The notes under the pieces were generated by a model. That model made no database searches. It had not been told where the DNA came from and was given only the letters and a program-made list of their open reading frames with translations. 64,000 bases of DNA from Marinoscillum sp. 108 (lineage in GTDB: Bacteria > Bacteroidota > Bacteroidia > Cytophagales > Cyclobacteriaceae): assembly GCF_902506655.1 (NCBI RefSeq), contig NZ_LR734808.1, positions 3,222,501 through 3,286,500 on the forward strand, given 5' to 3'. A program made the position numbers and the translations under genes. Positions 1 to 9,401 of the stretch are shown here, one piece after another. Within the stretch, counting starts at the first letter, position 1, and the number at the start of each line of letters is the position of its first letter.

Positions 1-69
1 TGCGGTGGTCATGATGACCACTATGGCAATAGCGATGATGATGATTCCAAAAATGTGACTCTTTTTCAT
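1..69 (-). CDS. ccmE: CcmE, cytochrome c maturation heme chaperone (partial, N-terminus only)
   Basis: Only the first 23 codons lie in the window; the gene runs off the left edge. The peptide starts MKKSHIFG and continues as one hydrophobic helix (rich in Ile, Ala and Val), the expected N-terminal membrane anchor of CcmE, which holds heme covalently in the periplasm before transfer to apocytochrome c. The heme-binding His lies outside the window. The call rests on this short N-terminus, which resembles Bacteroidota CcmE, and on its place three bases after the CcmD-like gene in a ccmB-C-D-E order. Confidence 0.7.
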   Translation of the reverse strand, partial: MKKSHIFGIIIIAIAIVVIMTTA

Positions 70-72
70 GGG

Positions 73-294
73 TTATTTTTTATTGATGTCTTCTTCCAAT
101 TTCTTCAGTTTCCTGTCGATCCTCAGCAGGTAATAAAATAAACCGCCCAATATGATCAGGACCACCGCCAGGACCACATATATTTTCCCTTCACTTCGAA
201 AAGTGTCCGCCATGGGAATCTGCAAGAGGATGGTGCTCAAAACAACCCCCAGGCTGTTCAATAAGTTCGGTAGTAAGTACATGAGGTTAATCAT
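73..294 (-). CDS. ccmD: CcmD-like small membrane protein of heme export
   Basis: A 73-residue protein with a hydrophobic N-terminus (about residues 3-26), a short polar loop, a second hydrophobic helix (about 36-57) and a charged Lys/Glu-rich tail. The second half (SEGKIYVV, then a helix, then LLRIDRKLKKLE) is the usual Bacteroidota CcmD pattern; CcmD helps release holo-CcmE from the CcmABC complex. The start overlaps the end of ccmC by 8 bases, suggesting translational coupling. A shorter start at Met28 (base 213) is possible, but related proteins often carry the N-terminal hydrophobic extension. Confidence 0.75.
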   Translation of the reverse strand: MINLMYLLPNLLNSLGVVLSTILLQIPMADTFRSEGKIYVVLAVVLIILGGLFYYLLRIDRKLKKLEEDINKK

Positions 295-958
295 CTGTTT
301 TTTGAATTAAAAGCGCATATCGGATTTTAATGGTAGTCACCCAAAAGCCGAGGAGTGTCCAGCCAATCACGGCTGGGTAAAAAACCATTCTGAGGTTGCT
401 GTCCAGATCATAGGCATTAAATCCCGGGTTTCCACCGTTGCCAGGATGCAGGCTGTCTGTCATCCTGGGGAGGATAAAGAGCAACGGGATCAAGGCTGCA
501 AATGCGAAAATGTTATATACTGCTGAAATCCGGGCTTTTTGCTGTTCATCCTGAAGAGATCCTCGCAAAATGAAGTATGCAAAGTAGATGAGTAGCCCAA
601 TGGCTGAAGCGTTCTGCTTGGGATCGCTACTCCACGGTTCGCCCCAGGTGAAAGTGGCCCAGAACATGCCGGTGACCATCCCCAACACCCCAAATAGAAT
701 GCCGACAGTGGCCAGTTGGCTACTGATAATGTCGTGCTTGTGTTCACCATTTGATAAATAGCGGATGGAGTGGATCACGGAAGCCAAAAACAAAAAAAGC
801 ATGCCAAACCACATCGGTACATGGAAGTGAAGCACGCGGATGGTTTCATTCAGAATAGGAAGACGTGGTACCGTAAAAAGAAGGCCACCCACTACTATAT
901 AGGCTAGTAAAATCATTGCCAGCCACTTCCACCAGTCCGTCTTCAAAAGATAATTCAT
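287..958 (-). CDS. ccmC: CcmC, heme exporter/heme lyase subunit
   Basis: A 223-residue polytopic membrane protein of the CcmC/CcsA heme-handling family, which loads heme onto CcmE at the outer face of the inner membrane. Visible family marks are the early HFHVPMWFGM segment, with a conserved His in the first periplasmic region, and the tryptophan-rich WGEPWSSDPK motif near residue 105, which binds heme. About six hydrophobic helices can be counted. It lies between ccmB (two bases upstream) and ccmD (overlapping) in one minus-strand operon. Length and motifs are normal for the family. Confidence 0.93.
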   Translation of the reverse strand: MNYLLKTDWWKWLAMILLAYIVVGGLLFTVPRLPILNETIRVLHFHVPMWFGMLFLFLASVIHSIRYLSNGEHKHDIISSQLATVGILFGVLGMVTGMFWATFTWGEPWSSDPKQNASAIGLLIYFAYFILRGSLQDEQQKARISAVYNIFAFAALIPLLFILPRMTDSLHPGNGGNPGFNAYDLDSNLRMVFYPAVIGWTLLGFWVTTIKIRYALLIQKTDD

Positions 959-960
959 AG

Positions 961-1614
961 CTAGGATTTCCAGGTAAAAGGAAACAGTATATAAGAGAGC
1001 GCAATGATAATAACATTCACGCTCAGGAGTGTAATCAGGTTGTCGTTTATGTCACTCCAAGATCCGCCCAAAACAATCGTCTTGGAATTGGAAATGGCTA
1101 GTATAAGGATAGGTATGATGACTGGAAATCCTAAAATGGCCATCATCACAGCATTATTGTTGGTTTTGCTGGCAATTGATGAAACCATGGTAAATGCAGA
1201 GGATAAACCAAATGAACCCACCAAAAGGTTGACCAGAAAAGGTGTCATTTCCTTTACCGGAAAGCCCAGGAAAATGGTATAGACCAACAATGCTCCTCCG
1301 ATGAGAAGCCATTGGTAGAGGCTATAATAGATGAGCTTGGCTAGAATGATGCGCTCCGGTCTGATCAGATGAAAATAGTAAAGCGTTCGGTCTTCCTCTT
1401 GTGAGAAGCTCTTTGCCACGGCATTGATGGAGATAAAGAGTAAAATGAGCCAAAAAAGCGCGTTCCAGGTTTTGGGCTCAATAAAGCCCGTGAAGGACAG
1501 GTAACTGGTGATGATCAGTGAGGTGATATACAGCAGAATGCCCGCCAGCGGGTATTTCGAGCGCCAGTCTATTTGTAAATCTTTGTAAATCAACCATCTC
1601 AGTTGCTTGAGCAT
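961..1614 (-). CDS. ccmB: CcmB, heme exporter membrane subunit
   Basis: A 217-residue protein with six predicted membrane helices and the early RSKYPLAGILLY segment typical of CcmB, the ABC-type membrane partner of CcmA and CcmC. The motif SFSQEEDRTLYYFHLIRPE (about residues 70-90) matches the conserved cytoplasmic loop of the family. It is the first visible gene of the ccmB-C-D-E group; ccmA is not adjacent, because the next gene upstream is divergent. A -7-like element TAATTTTG lies five bases before the start codon, so the leader would be very short. Confidence 0.9.
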   Translation of the reverse strand: MLKQLRWLIYKDLQIDWRSKYPLAGILLYITSLIITSYLSFTGFIEPKTWNALFWLILLFISINAVAKSFSQEEDRTLYYFHLIRPERIILAKLIYYSLYQWLLIGGALLVYTIFLGFPVKEMTPFLVNLLVGSFGLSSAFTMVSSIASKTNNNAVMMAILGFPVIIPILILAISNSKTIVLGGSWSDINDNLITLLSVNVIIIALSYILFPFTWKS

Positions 1615-1618
1615 GTGG

Positions 1619-1626
1619 CAAAATTA
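1619..1626 (-). promoter_or_regulatory. Bacteroidota -7-like element upstream of ccmB
   Basis: On the minus strand this reads TAATTTTG, an exact fit to the Bacteroidota consensus TAnnTTTG. A TTG at 1645-1643 sits 16 bases upstream, shorter than the usual 19-21, so the -33 match is weak. The very short distance to the ccmB start codon implies an almost leaderless message. Confidence 0.35.
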
Positions 1627-1674
1627 AGAGTTAAAAACCTTACAATGCTCATGATTACTTGTAAAAAGGGCACA

Positions 1675-2724
1675 ATGATTTTAGCATTGCATAAAAAAAA
1701 TCCCTTGGAGAAGCAGACACCCATTTTGGTCACCGGTACAGCCGGTTTTATAGGATTTCATTTAGCCCGCCGATTATTGAACGAAGGTTATCAGGTTGTA
1801 GGCATAGATATGGTCAATGACTACTATGATCTTCAGCTCAAGGAAGATCGGCTTAAAATACTCGAAGCGTTCGAGGGATTTACCTTTTACCGCTTCAACC
1901 TGATGGACAAACCTAAGGTGTTCGAATGTTTTGAGAAGCATGGCTTTCAATATGCCGTGAATCTCGCGGCGCAGGCTGGCGTGAGGCATTCACTGACACA
2001 CCCGCAGGATTATATTGATTACAATCTCACTGCTTTCCTGAATATTCTTGAAGCTTGTAAAAAGTTCGGAATTAAGCACCTTGTATATGCGTCCTCCAGT
2101 TCGGTGTACGGCGCAAATACCAATTTGCCTTTTTCCGAAAAACACAATATTGACCACCCGGTCTCTCTATATGCCGTGACAAAGAAGGCCAATGAGCTCA
2201 TGGCTCATGCTTATTCGGTGAATTATAACATTCCTACTACTGGATTGAGGTTTTTCTCGGCCTACGGTACCTGGGGCAGGCCCGATATGGCCATGTTCAT
2301 ATTCGCTACCAAAATGCTCAAAGATGAACCCATAGATGTTTATAACAATGGGCAGATGCTCCGGGATTTCACTTATGTAGATGATATACTTGAGGGCATT
2401 TGCAGGTTATTGCCCCAGCCAAGCCTTCCTGATCCGGCATGGGACTCCAATGATCCTAATCCCAGTACAAGTTTTGGACCCTACCGGATATTCAATATTG
2501 GAAACAATTCGCCTGTCAAATTGATGGATTTTATTGAGGCGATTGAGAAGAAGATTGGGAAAAAGGCTAAAATCAATTTCTTACCTCTCCAGACCGGGGA
2601 TGTACCATCAAGCGTGTCGGATGTTTCAGCGCTTGAGGAAGCCGTGGGCTATAAGCCTTCGACAAGTATTGAGACAGGAATTAATAACTTCATGGACTGG
2701 TACAGGGAGTACTATAATCTATAA
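1675..2724 (+). CDS. UDP-glucuronate 4-epimerase-type SDR
   Basis: An extended short-chain dehydrogenase of about 349 residues. The Rossmann motif GTAGFIGFHLA is near the N-terminus, followed by DMVNDYYDLQLKEDRL, the signature stretch of UDP-glucuronate 4-epimerases (CapI/LpsL type), then SSSSVYG and the catalytic YAVTKK (YxxxK). It should convert UDP-GlcA to UDP-GalA for surface polysaccharide. I chose the ATG at 1675. An upstream in-frame ATG at 1603 would overlap the divergent ccmB and adds a non-conserved extension. It opens the plus-strand polysaccharide locus and is followed eight bases later by rfbB. UDP-GlcNAc epimerase activity is less likely given the DYYD segment. Confidence 0.85.
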   Translation: MILALHKKNPLEKQTPILVTGTAGFIGFHLARRLLNEGYQVVGIDMVNDYYDLQLKEDRLKILEAFEGFTFYRFNLMDKPKVFECFEKHGFQYAVNLAAQAGVRHSLTHPQDYIDYNLTAFLNILEACKKFGIKHLVYASSSSVYGANTNLPFSEKHNIDHPVSLYAVTKKANELMAHAYSVNYNIPTTGLRFFSAYGTWGRPDMAMFIFATKMLKDEPIDVYNNGQMLRDFTYVDDILEGICRLLPQPSLPDPAWDSNDPNPSTSFGPYRIFNIGNNSPVKLMDFIEAIEKKIGKKAKINFLPLQTGDVPSSVSDVSALEEAVGYKPSTSIETGINNFMDWYREYYNL

Positions 2725-2732
2725 ATTGAGGA

Positions 2733-3779
2733 ATGAAAAAAGTGCTTATCACAGGGGGAGCAGGCTTCATAGGATCTCATGTGGTCCGATTGTTCGTAAA
2801 AAAATACCCTGAGTACCATGTTTTCAATCTGGACAAATTGACCTACGCAGGGAATCTTGAGAACCTTCGTGATGTCGAGGCTGCTCCTAATTATACCTTT
2901 ATTAAGGGAGATATTTGCGATGCTTCTCTGTTGGAGGAGCTTTTCGAAAAAAATGATTTTGATGGGGTCATTCACCTGGCTGCAGAATCACATGTGGACC
3001 GATCCATCAGTAATCCGATGGCCTTTGTGGAAACTAATGTCTTGGGAACGGTAACCCTTCTCAACGCAGCGAAGGCTAATTGGAAAGGAAAACCAGGCAA
3101 GCGTTTTTATCATGTCTCAACGGATGAGGTATATGGTTCTCTAGGAGCGGAAGGTTACTTTACCGAGGCTACACCATACGATCCAAAATCGCCCTATTCG
3201 GCTTCCAAGGCTGCATCGGATCATTTTGTGCGGGCGTATCACAATACCTACCAACTACCTGTCATTATCTCCAATTGCTCTAACAACTATGGGTCTTTTC
3301 ATTTTCCGGAAAAGTTGATCCCACTTACCATACATAATATTCAGCAAGGGAAGTCAATCCCCGTATATGGAAAAGGCGAGAACATCCGGGATTGGTTGTT
3401 TGTGGAGGATCATGCGATCGCCATTGACGTGATCTACCACAAAGGGAAAACTGGCGAGACCTATAATATTGGTGGTTTCAACGAATGGACCAATATTGAT
3501 TTAGTGAGACTGCTCTGCAAGATTATGGACCGGAAACTTGGCCATGTGCCTGGCACTTCTGATCGACTGATCACATTCGTCACCGACAGGGCTGGTCATG
3601 ATTTGAGGTATGCCATTGATGCATCCAAACTTAAAAATGAACTCGGTTGGGAGCCATCCCTACAGTTTGAAGAAGGGCTGGAGAAAACGGTCGACTGGTA
3701 TCTGGAAAATCAGGATTGGTTGTCAGATGTCACTTCGGGGGAGTATCAAAATTATTATAACGCACATTACCAGCAATGA
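2733..3779 (+). CDS. rfbB: dTDP-glucose 4,6-dehydratase (RfbB/RmlB)
   Basis: A 348-residue extended SDR that dehydrates dTDP-glucose to the 4-keto-6-deoxy sugar. It has the N-terminal [11 protein letters not shown], the family segment [22 protein letters not shown], the catalytic STDEVYG with Asp-Glu next to the Thr, and [10 protein letters not shown] (YxxxK). Length is normal. It overlaps rfbA by four bases (ATGA), so rfbB, A and C form a tightly coupled unit. Confidence 0.96.
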   Translation: MKKVLITGGAGFIGSHVVRLFVKKYPEYHVFNLDKLTYAGNLENLRDVEAAPNYTFIKGDICDASLLEELFEKNDFDGVIHLAAESHVDRSISNPMAFVETNVLGTVTLLNAAKANWKGKPGKRFYHVSTDEVYGSLGAEGYFTEATPYDPKSPYSASKAASDHFVRAYHNTYQLPVIISNCSNNYGSFHFPEKLIPLTIHNIQQGKSIPVYGKGENIRDWLFVEDHAIAIDVIYHKGKTGETYNIGGFNEWTNIDLVRLLCKIMDRKLGHVPGTSDRLITFVTDRAGHDLRYAIDASKLKNELGWEPSLQFEEGLEKTVDWYLENQDWLSDVTSGEYQNYYNAHYQQ

Positions 3780-4642
3780 AAGGAATCATACTAGCCGGCG
3801 GCTCAGGTACGAGACTGCACCCTTTGACACATGCCATTAGTAAGCAGATTCTGCCTGTTTATGACAAGCCGATGATCTATTATCCTCTTTCAGTGCTCAT
3901 GCTGGCTGGTATCCGGGAGATATTGATCATTTCTACCCCAAGAGATTTACCCGTATTTGAGGAACTCTTAGGCAATGGAGAAAATCTGGGCTGTAAGTTT
4001 TCCTACGCGGTTCAGGAAAAGCCTGAAGGTCTGGCACAGGCATTTATCATTGGTGAGGAGTTCATTGGTGCTGACACCGTTGCTCTTGTGCTTGGGGATA
4101 ACATATTTTATGCTTCAGGATTCTCCAAAAAGTTACAGGCATGTGCTGATCCCACTGGGGGAATCGTTTTTGCCTATCATGTGACAGACCCACAGCGCTA
4201 CGGAGTGGTTGACTTTGACGAGCATGGTCGGGTGCTCTCAATAGAGGAAAAGCCAGCCAATCCCAAATCAAACTACGCCGTGCCCGGATTGTATTTCTAC
4301 GACAATGAAGTGGTGGGCATAGCCAAGAGTATCAAGCCCAGCTCAAGGGGCGAGCTTGAAATCACGGAGGTCAACAACCAATACCTAAAGGCCGGAAAGT
4401 TAAGGGTAGAGAAGCTGGATAGGGGAACGGCCTGGCTGGATACCGGCACTTTCAAATCACTTATGCAGGCTGGTGAATTTGTTAGAGCGATCGAGGAGCG
4501 TCAAGGGTTAAAAATAGGTTGTATTGAGGAGGTTGCTTTCAAAATGGGTTTCATCACCCAGAAACAGTTGGAAGCGCTGGCGGAGCCACTATTGAAAAGT
4601 GGATATGGGGAATACTTACTTCAGGTACCAAAATGGAAGTGA
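3776..4642 (+). CDS. rfbA: Glucose-1-phosphate thymidylyltransferase (RfbA/RmlA)
   Basis: A 288-residue nucleotidyltransferase making dTDP-glucose from dTTP and glucose-1-phosphate. The N-terminal [11 protein letters not shown] signature, the [17 protein letters not shown] segment and GDNIFY (metal/nucleotide site near residue 107) are all present. Length matches RmlA. It overlaps rfbB upstream and rfbC downstream (by 10 bases), consistent with translational coupling in a dTDP-sugar pathway. Confidence 0.96.
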   Translation: MKGIILAGGSGTRLHPLTHAISKQILPVYDKPMIYYPLSVLMLAGIREILIISTPRDLPVFEELLGNGENLGCKFSYAVQEKPEGLAQAFIIGEEFIGADTVALVLGDNIFYASGFSKKLQACADPTGGIVFAYHVTDPQRYGVVDFDEHGRVLSIEEKPANPKSNYAVPGLYFYDNEVVGIAKSIKPSSRGELEITEVNNQYLKAGKLRVEKLDRGTAWLDTGTFKSLMQAGEFVRAIEERQGLKIGCIEEVAFKMGFITQKQLEALAEPLLKSGYGEYLLQVPKWK

Positions 4643-5175
4643 TTGAGACAGCATTGAAGGATTGCTTCATCATAAAAACCAAAGTTTTTGGTGATGAACG
4701 AGGATTTTTTCTGGAATCATTCAACCAGAAAGGACTGGCCGAGCAAGGCATTCATTTTGACGTAAAGCAGATTAACTTTGCCAAATCTGAGAAAAATGTT
4801 TTGCGTGGCCTCCATTATCAGGTAGCACCCTTTGGACAAACCAAGCTGGTGGGGGTGATTTCGGGAGCTGTAGTTGATGTGGTGGTGGATATCAGAAAAT
4901 CCTCGCCCACATTTGGTCAGTCTCTCAAAATCGAGATCAGTACACAGGACACTTTTTTACTGATCCCAAAAGGATTTGCCCATGGCTATTATACCTTAGC
5001 GGATGAAACCATTTTCTATTATGCGGTGGACAATTCTTATTCACCCGAAAGTGAACGGGGAATCATATATAATGATCCTGATTTAAATATTGATTGGGGC
5101 ATAAATGGAACGCCAAAGATTTCCACAAAAGATCAACATCAGTCCCTGATGTCAAAAGCTGAATTATTTAATTAG
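4633..5175 (+). CDS. rfbC: dTDP-4-dehydrorhamnose 3,5-epimerase (RfbC/RmlC)
   Basis: A 180-residue cupin-fold epimerase. Family marks: [14 protein letters not shown] near residue 20, LRGLHYQ with the catalytic His near residue 58, [18 protein letters not shown], and [11 protein letters not shown]. It acts after RfbB in dTDP-L-rhamnose synthesis. The final reductase (rfbD) is not next to it and was not found anywhere in the window; the next gene is a UDP-xylose synthase-type SDR. Confidence 0.95.
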   Translation: MEVIETALKDCFIIKTKVFGDERGFFLESFNQKGLAEQGIHFDVKQINFAKSEKNVLRGLHYQVAPFGQTKLVGVISGAVVDVVVDIRKSSPTFGQSLKIEISTQDTFLLIPKGFAHGYYTLADETIFYYAVDNSYSPESERGIIYNDPDLNIDWGINGTPKISTKDQHQSLMSKAELFN

Positions 5176-5176
5176 A

Positions 5177-6121
5177 ATGACAAAGAAGAAAGTATTAATA
5201 ACAGGAGGAGCAGGTTTTTTGGGTTCGCATTTATGTGATCGCTTTATCGCTGAAGGTTACGCAGTAGTAGCCATGGATAATTTGCTTACCGGCGACATTT
5301 CCAATATAGAGCATTTGATGGGACACAAGGATTTTGAGTTCCAACACCATGATGTGTCTAAGTTTGTACACGTGGCAGGAGACCTTGAGTACATTCTCCA
5401 CTTTGCTTCTCCGGCTAGTCCAATTGATTACCTGAAGATGCCTATTCAGACCATGAAGGTAGGCTCCCTTGGTACATTAAATTGCCTGGGCCTGGCTAAG
5501 GATAAAGGAGCTCGGATGCTTATCGCTTCTACCTCTGAGGTATATGGGGATCCGTTGGTGCATCCTCAGACAGAGGATTATTGGGGTAATGTCAATCCCG
5601 TGGGTCCCAGAGGAGTTTACGATGAAGCCAAACGATTTCAAGAGGCTCTGACTATGGCTTATCATACTTTTCATGGCTTGGAGACGAGAATTGTACGAAT
5701 CTTCAACACGTTTGGCCCCAGAATGAGGTTGGACGATGGCAGGGTGCTGCCGGCATTTATTTCCCAAGCTCTTAAAGGCGAAGACCTGACGGCTTTTGGG
5801 GATGGTTCTCAGACAAGGTCATTTACCTATGTAGATGATTTGGTGGAGGGGATTTATCGATTATTGAAAAGCGATTATGCCAGCCCCGTGAATATTGGTA
5901 ATCCGGAAGAGATCACCATTAACGAGTTCGGCGAGGAGATCATCCGGTTGACAGGAAGCAAGTCCAAGATCAGCTATAACCCGCTGCCCAAAGATGATCC
6001 GAAGCAGCGCAAGCCGGATATTACCCTGGCGAAGGAACTACTGGGGTGGGAGCCTAAGTATACACGGTCCGAAGGCCTGAAACCAACCCTTGAGTATTTC
6101 AAGAAAAAAGTACTAGGTTAA
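5177..6121 (+). CDS. UDP-glucuronate decarboxylase (UDP-xylose synthase)-type SDR
   Basis: A 314-residue extended SDR. Marks: [28 protein letters not shown] (the UXS-type NAD-binding loop), [25 protein letters not shown] and [11 protein letters not shown] (catalytic YxxxK), followed by [10 protein letters not shown]. This is the pattern of UDP-GlcA decarboxylases giving UDP-xylose. It starts one base after rfbC, in the place where rfbD often sits, but its motifs are not those of an RmlD reductase. Confidence 0.9.
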   Translation: MTKKKVLITGGAGFLGSHLCDRFIAEGYAVVAMDNLLTGDISNIEHLMGHKDFEFQHHDVSKFVHVAGDLEYILHFASPASPIDYLKMPIQTMKVGSLGTLNCLGLAKDKGARMLIASTSEVYGDPLVHPQTEDYWGNVNPVGPRGVYDEAKRFQEALTMAYHTFHGLETRIVRIFNTFGPRMRLDDGRVLPAFISQALKGEDLTAFGDGSQTRSFTYVDDLVEGIYRLLKSDYASPVNIGNPEEITINEFGEEIIRLTGSKSKISYNPLPKDDPKQRKPDITLAKELLGWEPKYTRSEGLKPTLEYFKKKVLG

Positions 6122-6128
6122 TTAGAAG

Positions 6129-7385
6129 GTGATGGAATTCAAAATTGCTGTCATAGGTCTGGGATATGTAGGACTACCACTTGCAGTGGAATCAGGGAGG
6201 AAATACAAAACAATCGGGTTTGATATTAATACCACAAGAATATCGGAACTGAAGGCAGGCACCGATAGAACTCAAGAGGTGGATAAAGAGGATTTGTTGG
6301 GCGCAAAGCACCTCACTTTTTCTTCAGAGCCGTCAGCTCTTTCAGATTGCAATTTTTACATTGTTACAGTGCCCACTCCTGTGGACCAGCACAAAAAACC
6401 AGATCTGAGTCCGATAATTAGTGCTTCCAGGATGATCTCATCCCTTTTGAAAAAGGGAGATATAGTAGTGTATGAGTCCACAGTTTACCCTGGCTGTACA
6501 GAGGAGATATGTGTGCCGGAGCTCGAGAAGAGTGGACTGGTATTCAATGAAGACTTTTTCTGCGGCTATTCACCGGAAAGGATCAATCCTGGAGATAAAG
6601 TTCACCGGCTGACAACCATCCTAAAAGTTACGAGTGGGAGCAATCCGGAAGCTGCAGAAACAGTGGATCATTTTTATAAGTCTATCGTCACTGCAGGTAC
6701 CTACAAAGCCTCTTCTATTAAAGTGGCTGAGGCAGCGAAAGTGATTGAAAATTCCCAGCGCGACATTAACATTGCCTTCGTCAATGAGCTGAGTTTGATC
6801 TTTGATAGAGTGGGAATTGACACGCAGGAGGTTTTGGAAGCTGCTGGTACCAAGTGGAATTTTCTGAAATTCACACCTGGCCTTGTAGGGGGGCATTGTA
6901 TCGGGGTTGATCCCTTTTACCTTACCTATAAAGCTGAGGAGTTGGGTTATCATCCGCAGGTGATTCTTTCGGGAAGGAAGATCAATGACAACATGGGAGC
7001 TTATGTGGCCCAGCGGACGATCAAGTTGCTTTCACAGAAGAAAAAGCTAAGTCAGCAAACAAAGGTGCTGATTCTGGGAATCACCTTCAAGGAGAACTGT
7101 CCGGATATCCGAAACTCGCGTGTCATTGATATTTACAGAGAACTGGTTGACTTTGGGGTGGATACGGATGTGTTCGACCCCAATGCGGATCAGGTAGAAG
7201 TGTCAGTAGAATATGGTATAAATATGCTTAATGAACCAGTTTACAGCAGTTACGAGGCGATTATACTGGCAGTCGCTCACGGTCAGTTTCTGGAATTGGA
7301 CTGGTCGTCAATACGAAATAATATATCAGTAATTTTTGATGTAAAGGGGCTTTTACCTAAGGAATTTGTAGATTCGCGCCTTTAA
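6129..7385 (+). CDS. Nucleotide-sugar dehydrogenase (TviB/WbpO type)
   Basis: A 418-residue UDP-sugar 6-dehydrogenase with three domains. The N-terminal GLGYVGLPLA binds NAD, the central domain carries EAAKVIENSQRDINIAFVNE, and GGHCIGVDPFYL holds the catalytic Cys (near residue 260). The C-terminal ITFKENCPDIRNSR segment closes the active site. Overall resemblance is to TviB/WbpO enzymes that oxidise UDP-GlcNAc or UDP-GalNAc to the uronic acid, rather than to UDP-glucose dehydrogenase (Ugd). Substrate is inferred. The start is MMEFKIAVIG, with Met2 equally possible. Confidence 0.9.
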   Translation: MMEFKIAVIGLGYVGLPLAVESGRKYKTIGFDINTTRISELKAGTDRTQEVDKEDLLGAKHLTFSSEPSALSDCNFYIVTVPTPVDQHKKPDLSPIISASRMISSLLKKGDIVVYESTVYPGCTEEICVPELEKSGLVFNEDFFCGYSPERINPGDKVHRLTTILKVTSGSNPEAAETVDHFYKSIVTAGTYKASSIKVAEAAKVIENSQRDINIAFVNELSLIFDRVGIDTQEVLEAAGTKWNFLKFTPGLVGGHCIGVDPFYLTYKAEELGYHPQVILSGRKINDNMGAYVAQRTIKLLSQKKKLSQQTKVLILGITFKENCPDIRNSRVIDIYRELVDFGVDTDVFDPNADQVEVSVEYGINMLNEPVYSSYEAIILAVAHGQFLELDWSSIRNNISVIFDVKGLLPKEFVDSRL

Positions 7386-7449
7386 TGGTTTGTTTTTTTC
7401 AACAATTCGTCAAAAAACTGAATAAATAATCAGTTTCAATAACAAAACA

Positions 7450-8046
7450 TTGAGTATCCAGGAAAACATCATACCGCACGATCATGCCATTAAACTGGAA
7501 GACAGAGTCCGGAAGAACGGCTATGCACCTAAACTGATCTGGTTTACAGGTCTTTCAGGATCTGGAAAATCAACATTGGCAAGTGCTTTTGAAGTCTACC
7601 TGTTCAATCAGGGATATGGTACGTATATTCTGGATGGAGATAATGTGCGTTCGGGTTTGAATAAGGATCTGGATTTTTCTGATTCCAGCCGAGTGGAGAA
7701 CATTCGTCGGATTGCTGAAGTGTCTAAACTTTTCGTGGATGCCGGAGTAGTGGTGTTAACGGCTTTTATCTCACCGTTTAGGGCAGATAGGGCGCAAGCC
7801 AGGGATTTAGTGGGAGGAGAAAATTTCATTGAGGTGTTTGTGGATACACCTATTGAGGTGTGTGAACAAAGAGATGTGAAGGGCCTATATGCCAAGGCGA
7901 GAGCGGGAAAAATTCCGAATTTTACAGGGATAGATTCTCCTTTTGAGACCCCGGAACATCCTGATGTACACATACGGACTGCCGGCCAATCAGTGGAGGA
8001 GTCCCTTAAAGAATTGATCGAACAAATAGTACCAAAATTAAAATAG
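7450..8046 (+). CDS. cysC: Adenylylsulfate kinase (APS kinase)
   Basis: A 198-residue kinase making PAPS from APS. Walker A is GLSGSGKST (about residues 34-42), followed by [16 protein letters not shown] (the APS-binding segment) and [18 protein letters not shown]. The reading frame has a stop at 7423 and the only reasonable initiator is TTG at 7450; the N-terminal [10 protein letters not shown] is typical of CysC, so the start is trusted. It opens a cysC-D-N-Q group inside the polysaccharide locus. No PAPS reductase (cysH) is present, which favours use of PAPS for sulfation. Confidence 0.93.
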   Translation: MSIQENIIPHDHAIKLEDRVRKNGYAPKLIWFTGLSGSGKSTLASAFEVYLFNQGYGTYILDGDNVRSGLNKDLDFSDSSRVENIRRIAEVSKLFVDAGVVVLTAFISPFRADRAQARDLVGGENFIEVFVDTPIEVCEQRDVKGLYAKARAGKIPNFTGIDSPFETPEHPDVHIRTAGQSVEESLKELIEQIVPKLK

Positions 8047-8049
8047 CAA

Positions 8050-8955
8050 ATGAAGAGCTATAATTTGACGCACCTTAAGGAGTTAGAAGCAGAGTCGATA
8101 TACGTCTTGAGAGAGGTTTTTGCGCAATTTGAAAATCCCGCCATTTTATTTTCTGGGGGTAAAGATTCTATTGTAGTTACCCACCTTGCCAGAAAGGCCT
8201 TTCATCCTGCAAAGATTCCATTTCCATTGGTGCATATCGATACTGGTCACAATTTTCCTGAAACCATCGATTTCCGGGATAAGTTAGTGGAGACCCTCGG
8301 AGCAAAACTGGTAGTAGGGTCTGTTCAAAAGTCCATTAATGATGGCAGAGCGGCCGAGGAGCGAGGTAAAAATGCCACCAGAAATGCCATTCAGACAGTG
8401 ACACTACTGGATACAATCGAGGAAAATCAATTCGATGCGGCCATAGGTGGAGCAAGACGGGATGAGGAGAAGGCACGAGCCAAAGAACGGTTTTTTTCTC
8501 ACAGAGATGAATTTGGTCAGTGGGATCCTAAAAATCAAAGGCCTGAGCTTTGGAATATCTTCAATGGGAAGCAGCACCATGGTGAACACTTTAGGGTGTT
8601 TCCATTGAGCAATTGGACGGAAATGGATGTTTGGCAATACATTTTGGCTGAGAACATCGACATCCCTTCATTGTATTTCGCGCATAAGCGGAAGGTGATC
8701 AGACGAAGCAATACCTGGCTTCCTGTTTCGGATTTCATACAGATTGATCCAAAAGAAGAAGTGGTGGAAAAGATCATAAGATTCCGAACGCTGGGAGATA
8801 TTACCATTACAGGCGGGGTGGAGTCAGATGCTGATACCCTTGAAAAAATCGTGGAAGAGGTAGCCGCGGCAAGGAACACGGAACGAGGAGACAGGGAAGA
8901 TGACAAGCGCTCTGAGACGGCTATGGAAGACAGAAAGCGGCAGGGGTATTTTTAG
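8050..8955 (+). CDS. cysD: Sulfate adenylyltransferase small subunit CysD
   Basis: A 301-residue PP-loop ATPase that, with CysN, forms APS from sulfate and ATP. The PP-loop SGGKDSIVV is near residue 35. VHIDTGHNFPET and GARRDEEKARAKERFFSHRD are the standard CysD sequences, and the tail ends MEDRKRQGYF as in the family. It starts three bases after cysC. Unlike the usual layout, cysN does not follow directly: a heptad-repeat tract and a four-helix-bundle gene intervene. Confidence 0.96.
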   Translation: MKSYNLTHLKELEAESIYVLREVFAQFENPAILFSGGKDSIVVTHLARKAFHPAKIPFPLVHIDTGHNFPETIDFRDKLVETLGAKLVVGSVQKSINDGRAAEERGKNATRNAIQTVTLLDTIEENQFDAAIGGARRDEEKARAKERFFSHRDEFGQWDPKNQRPELWNIFNGKQHHGEHFRVFPLSNWTEMDVWQYILAENIDIPSLYFAHKRKVIRRSNTWLPVSDFIQIDPKEEVVEKIIRFRTLGDITITGGVESDADTLEKIVEEVAAARNTERGDREDDKRSETAMEDRKRQGYF

Positions 8956-8959
8956 TGGA

Positions 8960-9049
8960 TTAGCCATTAGCTGTTGGGTATTAGGCTTTGGCGGCTAGGT
9001 ATAGGTATTGGCCTATAGCTGTAAGCTATTTGACTTTTGAACTAACTAG
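8960..9049 (+). repeat. Degenerate heptad repeat tract (TTAGCNN/TTGGCNN family)
   Basis: Ninety bases between the cysD stop and the ATG at 9050 can be read almost entirely in seven-base steps: ttagcca, ttagctg, ttgggta, ttaggct, ttggcgg, ctaggta, a six-base unit taggta, then ttggcct, atagctg, taagcta, tttgact, tttgaac, taactag. The tract ends exactly where the four-helix-bundle gene begins. A related tract in the opposite orientation lies just past that gene (9410-9444). Confidence 0.7.
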
Positions 9050-9400
9050 ATGAGGGACTTTACGAAGTATGATGTTTGGAATAACGCAATCAGCTTATCA
9101 GTGAAGATTTATTCCCTCACAGCCAACTATCCGGGTGAAGAAAAATATGGACTCGTTAGCCAGTTGAGAAGGGCTTCGGTTTCAGTGCCTTCTAATTTTG
9201 CCGAAGGATGTAGTCGATCATCAGAAAAGGATTTCAAGAGATTCATTGAAATTGCGATTGGGTCGGCTTTTGAGCTTAAAACCCAGCTGGTTATTTCCAA
9301 TAAGTTGGGACATTTATCAGAGAGAGATTTTTCATCTGTAATTGATGATCTTGATATTATTGCAAAACAACTAAATTCTTTTAGGAATAAATTGAATTAA
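9050..9400 (+). CDS. Four-helix bundle protein (S23/IVS/Avd-like family)
   Basis: A 116-residue all-helical protein with the marks of the 23S rRNA intervening-sequence/Avd-like four-helix bundle family: YDVWNNAISL near the start, YPGEEKYGLVSQLRRASVSVPSN in the middle (residues about 27-49), then NFAEGCSR and ERDF later. These proteins are small, basic and probably bind nucleic acid; the standalone forms have no settled function. It splits cysD from cysN, is flanked by heptad repeats in opposite orientations, and looks like a recent cassette insertion. Its stop (9398-9400) is followed by one base and then the cysN ATG. Confidence 0.88.
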   Translation: MRDFTKYDVWNNAISLSVKIYSLTANYPGEEKYGLVSQLRRASVSVPSNFAEGCSRSSEKDFKRFIEIAIGSAFELKTQLVISNKLGHLSERDFSSVIDDLDIIAKQLNSFRNKLN

Positions 9401-9401
9401 A

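Noticed and set aside
1603-1674. Longer N-terminus for the UDP-glucuronate 4-epimerase
   Set aside because: It would overlap the divergent ccmB and leave no promoter room; the added residues are not part of the family.
7386-7449. Possible promoter or small RNA before cysC
   Set aside because: No exact TAnnTTTG element or hairpin was seen; it is only an AT-rich gap.
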